A stretch of DNA of 64,000 nt from Bradyrhizobium sp. CCBAU 051011 (GCF_009930815.1 NZ_CP022222.1:4568501-4632500); one strand, 5' to 3'. Positions 17,284 through 26,730 are shown, counted from the first letter of the stretch. The notes: a model not told the origin generated them from the letters alone. A program made the numbers and translations.

Positions 17284-19047
17284 ATGGACAATCTTTCAGG
17301 GTATGCGCGCCGGCCGTTTCCGTTTGTGTTGCGCTATCTCCGGCAGCGCCGCGCGGCCCATGCCGTCATTCTGACTGCTGTTGTGGCGGCGGTTGCCTGC
17401 TCCGTGGGCACGCAATACGGCGTGAAGCATCTGGTCGACAGCCTGACGGCCGGATCGGAACGTGCAGGAAGCGTATGGCTGGCATTCGCTTTTCTCATGT
17501 CGCTGATCGCGGCGGACAATCTGTTGTGGCGTGTCGCAAGCTGGACGGCGAGCTTCACTTTCGTGGGCGTCACCGGCGATCTCCGCCGTGACATGTTCCG
17601 GCATCTGACCGGTCATGCGCCCAGCTATTTCTCCGACCGGCTGCCGGGCATGCTGACCAGCCGCATCACCGCGACCTCAAATGCGGTTTTCACGGTCGAG
17701 AACATGTTCGTCTGGAACGTATTACCGCCGTGCATCGCGACCATTTCGGCAATTCTCCTGATCGGGACCGTCAGCCTGGCGATGTCCGCCGGGTTGATCG
17801 TCATCGCCGCCATCATGCTGATGGCGATGTTCCGCCTCGCCGCGGCGGGTAAGCCGCTGCATGACGATTTTGCCGACAAGGCCGCTGCGGTCGACGGCGA
17901 GATGGTCGACGTCATCAGCAATCTGCCGCTGGTTCGCGCGTTCTGCGGCCTCAGCTACGAACACGACCGCTTCGATGCCACCGTCGAGCGGGAACTCGAC
18001 GCCCGTGGCCGCAGCCTGCGCTATCTCGAGAAGCTGCGGCTGCTACACGCCGTCGTGACAATCGTGCTGACGATCGCGTTGCTGGCATGGGCCATCGCGC
18101 TTTGGCAGCGCGGCGCGGCGACCACCGGCGATGTCGTGCTGGTCTGTACGCTCGGACTTTCGATCCTGAGCGCGACGCGCGACCTTGCAGTAGCACTGGT
18201 CGACGTGACCCAGCATGTCGCCCGCCTGACCGAGGCGATCGCCACCCTGTTGCTGCCGCACGAATTGAAGGATCATCCCGAGGCCGAGCCACTGATCCGC
18301 AGCGGCGCCGCCGTCGGATTCAATAACGTCGCATTCCATTATCCTGGCGGTGTTCAAGTGTTCGAAAAGTTCAACTTGCGCATTCAGCCGGGACAGCGGG
18401 TCGGTCTGGTCGGTCATTCCGGCGGCGGAAAATCCAGCCTGTTCACACTGCTGCAGCGCTTCTACGACGTCGAGCATGGCAGCATCACGATCGATGGCCA
18501 GGATATTGCGCGGGTGACGCAGCAAAGCCTGCGCGAAGCGATCTCGGTGGTGCCGCAGGACATCTCGCTATTTCACCGCTCGATCATGGAAAACATCCGC
18601 TACGGACGGCCGAACGCGACCGACGACGAGGTGCTGCGCGCGGCGATCGCAGCGCGGTGCGATTTCATCGAAAATCTCCCGGAAGGGATGGCGACCATCG
18701 TCGGCGATCGTGGTATCAAGGTCTCCGGCGGACAGCGGCAACGCATCGCCATCGCGCGCGCCTTCCTGAAGGACTCGCCGATCCTGCTGCTGGATGAAGC
18801 GACTGCTGCACTCGATAGCGAATCGGAGGAGGCGATCCGCGAGGCACTGTCGCGGCTGATGCGCGGACGCACCGTGATTGCCATCGCCCATCGTCTCGCC
18901 ACCTTGCGCAATTTCGACCGCGTGGTGGTATTGCAGAACGGGCGGATCATCGAAGACGGACCGCCGGATATTCTGGTACAGGGAAGGGGCCCTTACCGCG
19001 AACTGGTCGCGCGCGAAATGGGCCGTCTCGCCAGCCACGCGGCCTGA
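17284..19047 (+). CDS. ABC exporter, fused permease and ATPase (MsbA-like)
   Basis: A 587-residue half-transporter that should act as a homodimer in the inner membrane. Residues about 20-320 hold six hydrophobic helices (VILTAVVAAVACSVGTQYG, AMSAGLIVIAAIMLMAMF). The C-terminal ATPase has Walker A GHSGGGKSS near residue 377, signature VSGGQRQRIAIARAF, Walker B ILLLDEATAALD and the H-loop IAIAHRLATL. Type IV exporters move lipids, glucans, peptides or drugs outward. The neighbours, a glycosyltransferase and a glucosidase, make a carbohydrate or glycolipid plausible, but this is inference. The ribosome-binding site is weak. Confidence 0.88.
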   Translation: MDNLSGYARRPFPFVLRYLRQRRAAHAVILTAVVAAVACSVGTQYGVKHLVDSLTAGSERAGSVWLAFAFLMSLIAADNLLWRVASWTASFTFVGVTGDLRRDMFRHLTGHAPSYFSDRLPGMLTSRITATSNAVFTVENMFVWNVLPPCIATISAILLIGTVSLAMSAGLIVIAAIMLMAMFRLAAAGKPLHDDFADKAAAVDGEMVDVISNLPLVRAFCGLSYEHDRFDATVERELDARGRSLRYLEKLRLLHAVVTIVLTIALLAWAIALWQRGAATTGDVVLVCTLGLSILSATRDLAVALVDVTQHVARLTEAIATLLLPHELKDHPEAEPLIRSGAAVGFNNVAFHYPGGVQVFEKFNLRIQPGQRVGLVGHSGGGKSSLFTLLQRFYDVEHGSITIDGQDIARVTQQSLREAISVVPQDISLFHRSIMENIRYGRPNATDDEVLRAAIAARCDFIENLPEGMATIVGDRGIKVSGGQRQRIAIARAFLKDSPILLLDEATAALDSESEEAIREALSRLMRGRTVIAIAHRLATLRNFDRVVVLQNGRIIEDGPPDILVQGRGPYRELVAREMGRLASHAA

Positions 19048-19113
19048 TCTGCGGCAGTAGCGTTTGCGTCCCGATGCGTCCCTCGCAACGCAAGGAAATC
19101 GCCTGAGGTCAAT

Positions 19114-21312
19114 ATGACAGCCGAAGTCACTCAATTCATCACCATTGAGGCTGCCGAACACGTCGCGGAATCGCCGTTCTATATTCCGATGACGGGACCG
19201 GCGACGCGGCAGCGCCGCTCGCTCAAGCACGACGACACCTTTATCGTACTCGACAGCCATGGCGACATCGGCGCCTCTGCCGGCGGGCCCGACGGCCTGT
19301 TCAATGCCGATACACGTTATCTCGCCCGGCTGGAGATGGTGCTCGACGACGTCCAGCCGCTACTGCTGGGCTCCAATCTGCGTGACGATAATTCGGCGTT
19401 GACCGTCGACCTCACCAATTCCGACGTGTACCGCAACGGTAGGCTGACGCTGCCAAAGGACACGCTGCACATCGTGCGCTCGATCTTCCTGTGGCGCGGC
19501 ACCGCTTACCAGCGCATCGCCCTGCAAAATCACGGCGAGCGGCCGGCAAGTTTCGACCTGACGCTGCTGTTCGACAATGATTTCGCCGATCTGTTCGAGG
19601 TGCGCGGCGAGCGCCGACCGCGTCGGGGAATAGGTTCCAGCCGGCTGCTCGGGCCCGCCGACGTGGTGCTGGAGTATGCTGGGCTTGACGGCCAGGCCCG
19701 CATTACCGCCTTGCATTTCGAGCCGCGGCCGACCCGGCTCGCCGTCAATTCAGCGACCTATCATTTCGAACTCGAACCCGGGCAAGTGATCGCCCTGTTC
19801 GTCGCGGTGTCCTGCAACAAGCCGATCATGCAGAAGCCGGTACCGTTCTTTCGCGGCCTCCTGGCGCATCGCCGCGAGATGCGGCGGTCGACGGCCGGCG
19901 CAGCCAGCATCGAGACCTCGAACAATATCTTCAACGAGGTGCTGTGCCAGGCGATGGCCGATCTCAACATGCTGATGACGGACACGCCGCAGGGCAGATA
20001 TCCCTATGCGGGCATTCCCTGGTATTCGACCACGTTCGGCCGCGACGGGCTGATCACCGCGCTGCAGATGTTGTGGGTCGATCCGCGCATCGCCAAGGGA
20101 GTGCTGCGGCGGCTCGCCCATTTTCAGGCCAAGACGGTCGATCCGCTCGCCGATGCCGAGCCCGGCAAGATCCTGCACGAGATGCGCGGCGGCGAGATGG
20201 CGGCGCTGCGCGAAGTGCCGTTCGCGCAATATTACGGCAGCGTCGATTCGACGCCGCTGTTCGTGCTGCTGGCCGGCCTCTATGTCGAGCGTACCAGCGA
20301 TGACGACACGCTGGTCGAGTTGTGGCCCGCCATCGAAGCGGGCTTGCGATGGATCGACGGCCCCGGAGATCCCGATCGCGACGGTTTCGTCGAGTACCAG
20401 CGCGCCACCGAGCAGGGGCTTGCCAACCAGGGCTGGAAGGATTCGTTCGATGCGATCTTCCACGCCGATGGACAGCTCGCCGAGGGCTATCTCGCGCTGG
20501 CGGAAGTTCAGGGATATGTCTTCGCCGCCAAGCGGCTGGCGGCACGTTGCGCCCGCCGGCTCGGAAAGATCGATCGCGCGGCGGAACTGGAATCCGCTGC
20601 GCTGTTGCTGGCCGAGCGCTTCGAAGAGGCGTTCTGGTGCGAGGAGCTCGGCACCTACGCGCTGGCGCTCGACGGCGCCAAACGGCCGTGCAAGGTGCGA
20701 ACTTCCAATGCCGGCCAGCTTCTCTTCACCGGCATCGTCCGAACCGATCGCGCCCGTCGCGTCGCGGCCGATCTGATGAGCCAGAAATTCTTTTCGGGAT
20801 GGGGCATCCGCACCGTGGCCTACGGCGAGGTTCGCTACAATCCGATGTCCTATCACGACGGCTCGATCTGGCCGCACGACAATGCGCTGATCGCGCTCGG
20901 CTTCGCGCGTTACGGCCTGAAGCATTCGGTCGCGCATCTGTTCAAGGGCCTGTTCGATGCCGCGAGCTACATGGACTTGCGGCGGCTGCCGGAATTGTTT
21001 TGCGGATTCCGCCGCGAAAAGCGCCGAGGTCCGGTGCTCTATCCCGTCGCCTGCGCGCCGCAGGCCTGGGCCAGCGCGACGCCCTTCACGCTATTGGAAG
21101 CGGCGCTCGGCCTCGAATTCGATGCCGCGCGCGGCGAGATCCGCCTTCGCGACCCAAAGCTGCCGGAATTCCTCAACGAGGTGGTGTTGCGCGATCTGCA
21201 ACTCGGGCCGTCCAGCGTCGACTTGAGGGTGCGCCGCCACGACGATGAGGTCTCGCTCGAAGTATTGCGCACCCGCGGCCAGATTCAGGTGTCGATCGTA
21301 TTGACGCATTAG
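19114..21312 (+). CDS. amylo-alpha-1,6-glucosidase / glycogen debranching-type glycoside hydrolase
   Basis: A 732-residue protein of two parts. The N-terminal part (to about 240) resembles the debranching N-terminal beta domain: LDSHGDIGASAGGPDGLFNA, then TRYLARLEMVL. The second part is an alpha/alpha-barrel catalytic domain with YAGIPWYSTTFGRDGLITAL near residue 305, GWKDSFDAI and SIWPHDNALIALGFARYGL. Family members hydrolyse alpha-1,6 branch points, or act on related glucosides and sucrose-like substrates. No signal peptide is seen. It lies 66 bases after the ABC exporter on the same strand, with TGAGG before the ATG. Confidence 0.85.
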   Translation: MTAEVTQFITIEAAEHVAESPFYIPMTGPATRQRRSLKHDDTFIVLDSHGDIGASAGGPDGLFNADTRYLARLEMVLDDVQPLLLGSNLRDDNSALTVDLTNSDVYRNGRLTLPKDTLHIVRSIFLWRGTAYQRIALQNHGERPASFDLTLLFDNDFADLFEVRGERRPRRGIGSSRLLGPADVVLEYAGLDGQARITALHFEPRPTRLAVNSATYHFELEPGQVIALFVAVSCNKPIMQKPVPFFRGLLAHRREMRRSTAGAASIETSNNIFNEVLCQAMADLNMLMTDTPQGRYPYAGIPWYSTTFGRDGLITALQMLWVDPRIAKGVLRRLAHFQAKTVDPLADAEPGKILHEMRGGEMAALREVPFAQYYGSVDSTPLFVLLAGLYVERTSDDDTLVELWPAIEAGLRWIDGPGDPDRDGFVEYQRATEQGLANQGWKDSFDAIFHADGQLAEGYLALAEVQGYVFAAKRLAARCARRLGKIDRAAELESAALLLAERFEEAFWCEELGTYALALDGAKRPCKVRTSNAGQLLFTGIVRTDRARRVAADLMSQKFFSGWGIRTVAYGEVRYNPMSYHDGSIWPHDNALIALGFARYGLKHSVAHLFKGLFDAASYMDLRRLPELFCGFRREKRRGPVLYPVACAPQAWASATPFTLLEAALGLEFDAARGEIRLRDPKLPEFLNEVVLRDLQLGPSSVDLRVRRHDDEVSLEVLRTRGQIQVSIVLTH

Positions 21313-21361
21313 CGATGGCGGATTCGGGTAACCGAAGCGTCCGCCAAGATCAGGAGACCAT

Positions 21362-21859
21362 ATGCGCGCCGGTATTCTTGTCCTATCTTTGATCGCCGGG
21401 TTAGCGATGAGCCTTCCGGTATCGGCAGCGGAAGACGGCGGAACGCAGGGAAGCCGCGCCGCGCCGGCCGATGCCGCGAAAGATGCCACGAAAAAGGAAC
21501 CGGCGCCTCCACCTTCGGTCACGGTGATCGGGGCCCGTGACGCGCTCGGCATTCTGGGTCGCGAGGTCCGCAGTGCAGCCAACGAGAATATGGGACGCAT
21601 CGTCGACGTGATTGTGGACCGCGAGGGCGCTGTACGCGCCGCGGTCATCGATTTCGGCGGATTTCTCGGTGTCGGCAGCCGAAAGATAGTCGTGGACTGG
21701 AGTGCGCTGCATTTTGGTCGAGTCGCCAATAAGAGCGACAGCATCACCCTGGAGCTGACGAAAGAACAGGTGACGGCGGCGCCGGAATACAAGCAGGACG
21801 CGCCGGTAATCGTGCTCGGTGCGGCTGGCCGCCTACAGCCGTGGGATTTCGACAAGTAA
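21362..21859 (+). CDS. exported PRC-barrel domain protein
   Basis: A 165-residue protein with a clear signal peptide (ILVLSLIAGLAMSLPVSAAE) followed by a low-complexity Ala/Lys/Pro linker. A PRC-barrel-like beta domain with NENMGRIVDVIVDREGAV and AVIDFGGFLGVGSRKIVVDW spans about residues 60-150. PRC-barrels are small beta domains found in photosynthetic reaction-centre H subunits, RimM and many stress-associated periplasmic proteins. AGGAG precedes the ATG. It follows the debranching enzyme by 49 bases, so co-transcription is likely. Function unknown. Confidence 0.8.
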   Translation: MRAGILVLSLIAGLAMSLPVSAAEDGGTQGSRAAPADAAKDATKKEPAPPPSVTVIGARDALGILGREVRSAANENMGRIVDVIVDREGAVRAAVIDFGGFLGVGSRKIVVDWSALHFGRVANKSDSITLELTKEQVTAAPEYKQDAPVIVLGAAGRLQPWDFDK

Positions 21860-21905
21860 GGGAGAAAACGATCTGGTCGCGCTCCCGTCCCAGTCGCTCG
21901 ATCTG

Positions 21906-23192
21906 ATGAACGACGATCGCCAGAGGCGATCCGCCGGCGAGAGCAATATCGTGCCGCAGCCGCCCGCTCCCAGCGAGCGGCCCAAACCGTCGATTGAGAG
22001 CCAGCGTGGCCTCGACTGGTTCATCTTCTTCCTCGCCGACGTGCAGACCGGGTTCGGTCCGTTCATTGCGGTCTATCTGACCACGCAGAAATGGACGCAG
22101 GTCGAGATCGGCTTCGTGCTGTCGATCGGCGGGATCATCGGCCTGCTCGGGCAGATGCCGGGCGGGGCCGTGGTCGATGCAGCCCGTTCCGAGCGGCTGG
22201 TGGCGGGGCTCGCGGTCGCCACCATCGGCTGCGCCGCGCTGGCCTATGCGCTATGGCCAATTTTTCCGGTCGTGACCGCGGCGGCGGTGCTGCATGCGCT
22301 GGCGAGCTGCGTGCTGGGTCCGGCAATCGCGGCCATCAGTCTCGGTCTGGTGGGGCCACTCGCGATCGGGGAGCGGCTCGGGCGCAACGCCCGTTTCGCG
22401 TCCCTCGGCAACGGTTCGGCGGCGGCGCTGATGGGCGCATGCGGCTATCTGTTGTCGAGCCAGTCGGTGTTCTTCGTCACCTTCCTACTCACAATCCCCA
22501 CCTTGCTGGCGCTTACCCGGATTCGTGGCCAGGAAATCAACGTGGCGCAGGCACACGGCGCCTTGAGCGAGGACAGGGCTACCACGGCCACCGACAAGGA
22601 GGCGACCAGTGTGCTGCATCTCCTCCGGCAGCGCCCGCTGCTGATCTTCGCCGGCGGAGTATTACTGTTTCAACTTGCCAACGCCGCCATGCTGCCGCTC
22701 ATGGCCGGCGTGGTCACGACGCGATCGGCTCAATGGGCGCCGGTGCTGATTGCGGCCTGCATCATCGTACCTCAAGCGATCGTCGCGCTGACTTCACCCT
22801 CGGTCGGGCGCAAGGCGCAGGCCTGGGGGAGGCGGCCGCTGCTGCTCATGGCGTTCGGCGCGCTGGCGATCCGCGGATTGCTGTTCGCAGTCGTGCGCGA
22901 TCCCTATCTTCTGGTTCTCGTGCAGGTGTTCGACGGCATCACCGCGGCCGTACTCGCCGTGATGGTGCCGCTGATTGTGGCCGATGTCGCCTATGGCAGC
23001 GGCCACTTCAATCTGGCGCAGGGCGTCGTCGGCACTGCGACCGGCATCGGTGCATCGCTCAGTACGGTGCTGGCGGGCTATATCAGCGACACCTTTGGCA
23101 GCAGCATCGCCTTTACGGGCTTGGCCGGAATTGCAGCCCTCGGCCTGACCGTGATCTGGCTGTTCATGCCGGAGACCCGGCGAACCGGGTAA
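21906..23192 (+). CDS. MFS transporter
   Basis: About 428 residues and 12 predicted helices. Recognisable segments include GLDWFIFFLADVQTGFGPFI, the A-like loop GGAVVDAARSERLVAG and GIGASLSTVLAGYISDTFG. The start is uncertain. The ATG at 21906 lacks a good ribosome-binding site, whereas AAGGGAGAA at about 21857-21866 stands six bases before an in-frame CTG at 21873, so a rare CTG start is possible. The cytoplasmic N-terminus is long and polar. Its last 29 bases overlap the end of the convergent MFS gene. Substrate unknown. Confidence 0.85.
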   Translation: MNDDRQRRSAGESNIVPQPPAPSERPKPSIESQRGLDWFIFFLADVQTGFGPFIAVYLTTQKWTQVEIGFVLSIGGIIGLLGQMPGGAVVDAARSERLVAGLAVATIGCAALAYALWPIFPVVTAAAVLHALASCVLGPAIAAISLGLVGPLAIGERLGRNARFASLGNGSAAALMGACGYLLSSQSVFFVTFLLTIPTLLALTRIRGQEINVAQAHGALSEDRATTATDKEATSVLHLLRQRPLLIFAGGVLLFQLANAAMLPLMAGVVTTRSAQWAPVLIAACIIVPQAIVALTSPSVGRKAQAWGRRPLLLMAFGALAIRGLLFAVVRDPYLLVLVQVFDGITAAVLAVMVPLIVADVAYGSGHFNLAQGVVGTATGIGASLSTVLAGYISDTFGSSIAFTGLAGIAALGLTVIWLFMPETRRTG

Positions 23193-24384
23193 GCCGCCCG
23201 GTCAACAGTGCGGCGATGACCAGCGACGCGCCGATTCCGGCGACGCAGGCGGTCCATCCAGAGCGGTCGAACAATTGGCCCAGTGCGGCGCTTCCGACGA
23301 GACCGCCGAAGAAATAGCTGGCGAGGTAGGTTCCGCTGGCAATGCCGCGGTTGTCGCTGGCGGCCTGCCCGACAAAGCCGGTGGCGCAGGCCTGTGCGAA
23401 GAACGTACCGACGCCGACCAGCACCATTCCCGCGAGCACCGCCAATAGATGCGAAGACAGCATCATGGGCAATCCCAGCGCGGCGACCGCAAGCGCGGCC
23501 CAGATCGCCGGGCGCGTGCCCAAGCAGGCTACCGCCTTGCCGGCGAACAGTGTCGTGAACACGGAGGGCGCAAACACGAAATAGACAAAGCCGAGATCCA
23601 TCCGCCCCAGCGACAGCGGCGCGCGAACCAATACGAAATTGACGTAGGTGAAAGTGCCGATGAAAACGAACAGAATACAGAAGCCGATCGCAAAGGCCGC
23701 GCGGAGCGCCGGATTGCGCCAATGCGCGAGCGTCGCCGCGAACGGCGACGGCGCCGCGGATACCGCCTGCATCGGCTCGACGCGCTGGATGGTGAAATAC
23801 ACCAGCACGGCGCCGGCGAGGTTGAGCAGCGCGAAGAAATAGAAATTTGAGGCCAGCCCGAGCGTGTCGACCACTGCCGCCGACACCAGGCGTCCGATCA
23901 GATTGCTTGCGACGTTGCCGGTGATGTACGCCGCGAAGGCGCTACCCGCATCCATCGCGCTGCATTGCTCGCCGAGATAGGCCAGAGTCAGCGCAAACGC
24001 CGAGGCCATGCAGAGGCCCTGCGCGATCCGAAGTACGGTGAATGTCGTGAGGTCGGGCGCGATCGCCAGCAAGGTGGTCGGAATCGCCAGCAGGATCAGG
24101 CTCATGAGAATGCCGCGCCGACGGTCGATATGCGGACTCAGGAAGCCGACAACGAGGCTGGCGATCGCCATGCCCAGCGTGCTGGCGTTGACCGCGACGC
24201 CCATCTCGGCGGGCGACACGTTGTAGTGCCGCGTCAGCGAGGGAAGGATGGCCTGCGTCGCGAACAGATCGACCACGGTCAGGAACGCCGTGAGGCCAAT
24301 GATGAAGGATCGCAGCACCGGGCCCGGCGAGTGACCATGCACTTCCACCGCTTCGGTTTCCATCGGCGCGGAAATGCCGGTCAT
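23164..24384 (-). CDS. MFS transporter (YnfM/arabinose-efflux-like)
   Basis: About 406 residues from the ATG at 24384, which has GAGAAG upstream; ATGs at 24402 and 24363 are alternatives. Twelve hydrophobic segments are seen, starting VLRSFIIGLTAFLTVVDLFA, with the MFS loop GFLSPHIDRRRGILMSL and NVASNLIGRLVSAAVVD. It resembles the DHA1 branch that includes sugar or drug efflux proteins. It is convergent with, and overlaps by 29 bases, the preceding MFS gene, and is not closely similar to it by eye, so this is not a tandem duplication. Confidence 0.85.
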   Translation of the reverse strand: MTGISAPMETEAVEVHGHSPGPVLRSFIIGLTAFLTVVDLFATQAILPSLTRHYNVSPAEMGVAVNASTLGMAIASLVVGFLSPHIDRRRGILMSLILLAIPTTLLAIAPDLTTFTVLRIAQGLCMASAFALTLAYLGEQCSAMDAGSAFAAYITGNVASNLIGRLVSAAVVDTLGLASNFYFFALLNLAGAVLVYFTIQRVEPMQAVSAAPSPFAATLAHWRNPALRAAFAIGFCILFVFIGTFTYVNFVLVRAPLSLGRMDLGFVYFVFAPSVFTTLFAGKAVACLGTRPAIWAALAVAALGLPMMLSSHLLAVLAGMVLVGVGTFFAQACATGFVGQAASDNRGIASGTYLASYFFGGLVGSAALGQLFDRSGWTACVAGIGASLVIAALLTGRLTRFAGSPA

Positions 24385-24507
24385 GGCGCTTCTCACTGTC
24401 ATCTCGGAAAAAGGAAGGATGTGACGGCCGGGGCGTGCGGGGCGACACGGGGATTCCAAGCCGTCACATCCGGCAACGAGGCGTCGGGTGGCGCTCGTTA
24501 CAGCTCC

Positions 24508-24999
24508 TTACATGTTGTGATCGTGCGGATCCTTACGGACGTCGCCGACATAGAGGATGACGGTTTCCTTGCCGAGGTTCTTCCACCAGTGCGAGGTGCC
24601 GGCGACTTCCGGCCTGATCTCGCCGGCCTTGTGCACGATCGGCTCCGAACAGTTGCTGGCGTATTCAACGATCTCGCCCTGCTGGACGTAGATCAGCGCG
24701 GGACGATCGTCATGGCTGTGCCAGGGGACGATGCCGCCGGGCTCGATCGTCAGCTTGCGGAAGCGCAGCTCACGATCCCTGATGTTGGCGGGCTGCTTCT
24801 CGAGGTTGATCGAGCCAAGCGTGACGTCAGTGACGCCGACCGGCTTGTAGTCGACCATCGGGCGGACGTTCGCTTGCATCTTCCCGGCCGGGCATTCACC
24901 GGCCACGGCAGTGGAGGTCGCTGCAAACGAGCCCGCGATGAGTGCGGTAAGCGCGAGGCCTCGCCGCATCGCGCGTGAGGCGAGATTTGATTTGGACAT
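24508..24999 (-). CDS. exported cupin-domain protein
   Basis: 163 residues from the ATG at 24999, which has AGGAGA upstream. A signal peptide (RRGLALTALIAGSFAATSTA) ends near AVAGE. The mature part is one cupin barrel. Metal-ligand-like residues are visible in PWHSHDDRPALIYVQQGEIVE and later SHWWKNLGKETVILYVGDV. The final residues KDPHDHNM are histidine-rich and could bind metal. Small secreted cupins act as oxygenases, isomerases or sensors; I cannot assign a reaction. It is divergent from the small exported protein at 25278. Confidence 0.8.
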   Translation of the reverse strand: MSKSNLASRAMRRGLALTALIAGSFAATSTAVAGECPAGKMQANVRPMVDYKPVGVTDVTLGSINLEKQPANIRDRELRFRKLTIEPGGIVPWHSHDDRPALIYVQQGEIVEYASNCSEPIVHKAGEIRPEVAGTSHWWKNLGKETVILYVGDVRKDPHDHNM

Positions 25000-25109
25000 G
25001 TCGTGGTCTCCTCTTGAGGTTTTGCCTCGGCCCGAAAGATCCGGCCGGCTACGCCCGCGAAAATCATTGAATTCGCGACCAGGAGGAAATGCCGGTTGGC
25101 TCTCGACTC

Positions 25110-25126
25110 CATAGCGTCGCGCTATG
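25110..25126. promoter_or_regulatory. palindrome in the divergent gap between the cupin and small-protein genes
   Basis: CATAGCG at 25110-25116 and CGCTATG at 25120-25126 are perfect inverted copies with a three-base spacer. They lie centrally in the 278-base region between divergent genes, which fits an operator for an unknown regulator. The rest of the gap shows nothing definite. Confidence 0.3.
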
Positions 25127-25277
25127 TGCGGCGGAGATCGATTGCAGTCGGCTTGCAGGTTCCTCAATGCGCCGCGGCTATCGAACCGATTGTGCAACGG
25201 CATTTCTCATTCGGATCAGGCCGCCCTCTGATGGGACAGCGCCCGATTGGCGGGCGTCACCATCCAGAGGAATCCCG

Positions 25278-25562
25278 ATGAAAACCTTTTCCAAAACCCT
25301 GATTGCCGCCGCTGCGTTTGCCGCCGTCGCCACCACGGCCTTCTCGCAAGTTCCATGGGAATTCAACCCGGGCATGGCCTACATGTATGCCGGCCCCGGC
25401 AAGATGTCGGCGATGGCCATGGCCGCGAGCCCCAAGAATCACGACGCGATGATGAAGAACGCCAAGAAGGTCCCGAACAATACCGTGTTCTTCATGGACA
25501 AGGGCCAGCTCTACTCGACCTCGGGCATGCTCGACCCCACCGGCAATTTCTATCTGCCCTGA
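25278..25562 (+). CDS. small exported protein of unknown function
   Basis: 94 residues starting at the ATG 25278 with AGAGGA upstream. A clean signal peptide, KTFSKTLIAAAAFAAVATTA, is cleaved probably after AFS. The mature part of about 70 residues is rich in Met, Ala, Asn and Lys, with YMYAGPGKMSAMAMAASP, then KNAKKVPNNTVFFMDKG and an end DPTGNFYLP. There is no cysteine. The many methionines (MYAGPGKMSAMAM, HDAMMK) might bind a soft metal such as copper, but that is speculation. I do not recognise the family. Confidence 0.7.
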   Translation: MKTFSKTLIAAAAFAAVATTAFSQVPWEFNPGMAYMYAGPGKMSAMAMAASPKNHDAMMKNAKKVPNNTVFFMDKGQLYSTSGMLDPTGNFYLP

Positions 25563-25642
25563 TCAAGGCACAATGAAAGTTTGGGCCGCCCTTGCGGGGC
25601 GGCCCGGACCAGAAAATAATATGGGGAATGCTGGAGCAAGCC

Positions 25643-26362
25643 ATGACGACAATGCTGACGCCCGCCAACGCCGAACGTCTCAAGCAGGCGTTCCAGCAAT
25701 GCCGCGACATGGAAGGCTCGTTGCGCGAACAGCTCGAGGCCTACGCGGCGGCGGGGCGGGAGATATTTCCGGCCTATGGCGAAGCGGTCGACCGGCTGGT
25801 GGCGCGGCTCAATGAGAACGGCGGCGGCGAAAATGCGCCGCGGGTAGGCGAGGCGATGCCGCCCTTCCTGCTGCCGGACGAGACCGGCAACCTGGTCAGC
25901 CTGAAGTCATTAATCGATCGAGGACCGGTCGCGGTGATGTTCTATCGCGGTCACTGGTGCCCTTATTGCCGGCTAAATGTCCGGGCTGTGATCCAGGCCC
26001 ACGTCCGGATCACGGCGTTGGGTGCGCAAGCCGTTGCGATCATGCCGGAGACGCAGGCCTATGCTGAAAGATTCAAATCCGAGGCCAACGCGCCGTTCCC
26101 TGTGCTGACCGACCTCGACAATGGCTACGCGCTGTCGCTCAACCTTGCGATCTGGCTCGGCGCCGAAATCCAGCGGCTGCTGTCATACCAGGACATGGCG
26201 AGCTTTCACGGCAATGACGGCTGGGTGCTGCCGATCCCGGCGACCTTCGTGGTCGGTCGCGACGGGCTGGTGAAGGCGCGCTTCGTCGATCCCGATTTTC
26301 GCAAGCGCATGGAGATCGACGACCTGCTCGCCGCGCTAAAGAGTGCGAGTGAAGAGCGGTAG
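25643..26362 (+). CDS. peroxiredoxin-like (AhpC/TSA) family protein
   Basis: 239 residues from the ATG at 25643, with GGAG eight bases upstream. The first 65 residues are helical; a thioredoxin fold follows. The active-site segment GHWCPYCRLNVRAV carries C106 and C109, a CxxC placed as in peroxiredoxin-like proteins, after PPFLLPDETGNLVSLK. It probably reduces peroxides or disulfides in the cytoplasm, since no signal peptide is seen. It lies 80 bases after the small exported protein. Confidence 0.82.
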   Translation: MTTMLTPANAERLKQAFQQCRDMEGSLREQLEAYAAAGREIFPAYGEAVDRLVARLNENGGGENAPRVGEAMPPFLLPDETGNLVSLKSLIDRGPVAVMFYRGHWCPYCRLNVRAVIQAHVRITALGAQAVAIMPETQAYAERFKSEANAPFPVLTDLDNGYALSLNLAIWLGAEIQRLLSYQDMASFHGNDGWVLPIPATFVVGRDGLVKARFVDPDFRKRMEIDDLLAALKSASEER

Positions 26363-26403
26363 CTCCTTGGCGCCTTCGGAATGCGCATGGCGGAAGGCGC
26401 TGC

Positions 26404-26730
26404 CTACCGTTCCTCCTCCATGACTTCGGTAACTTCGTACAGATGCGGATCGATGTCGCTGGTGATTTCGTCGAAGTGACCCCATCGCTTGCGAAACTCC
26501 GGCGATTGATGGGCCGATCGCAGCAGATCGCGATTTTGCCATTGCACGTAGTTGACGATGCGGCGGCCATCGAGGCTGCGATGCAGACTGATGGAAACAA
26601 AACCCGGCTGGCGCGCCATGAAGCGGGCGCGCTCGGTCATGACCGATAGCGCCTCGGCCTGCTTCTCGGGCTCTGACTCGATGATCGTGATCTGGGTAAC
26701 GGGCTGTTTGTCGGTGTGGATCTGCGGCAT
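26404..26730 (-). CDS. antibiotic biosynthesis monooxygenase (ABM) domain protein
   Basis: A 108-residue single ferredoxin-like ABM domain. Family-typical features are the N-terminal strand TQITIIESEPEKQAEALSVM, the central QPGFVSISLHRSLDGRRIVNY, and VQWQNRDLLRSAHQSPEFRK. Stand-alone ABM proteins act as cofactor-free quinol or heme-related monooxygenases, or have no known function. It lies on the same strand 120 bases downstream of the LysR gene and convergent with the peroxiredoxin-like gene. Confidence 0.8.
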   Translation of the reverse strand: MPQIHTDKQPVTQITIIESEPEKQAEALSVMTERARFMARQPGFVSISLHRSLDGRRIVNYVQWQNRDLLRSAHQSPEFRKRWGHFDEITSDIDPHLYEVTEVMEEER

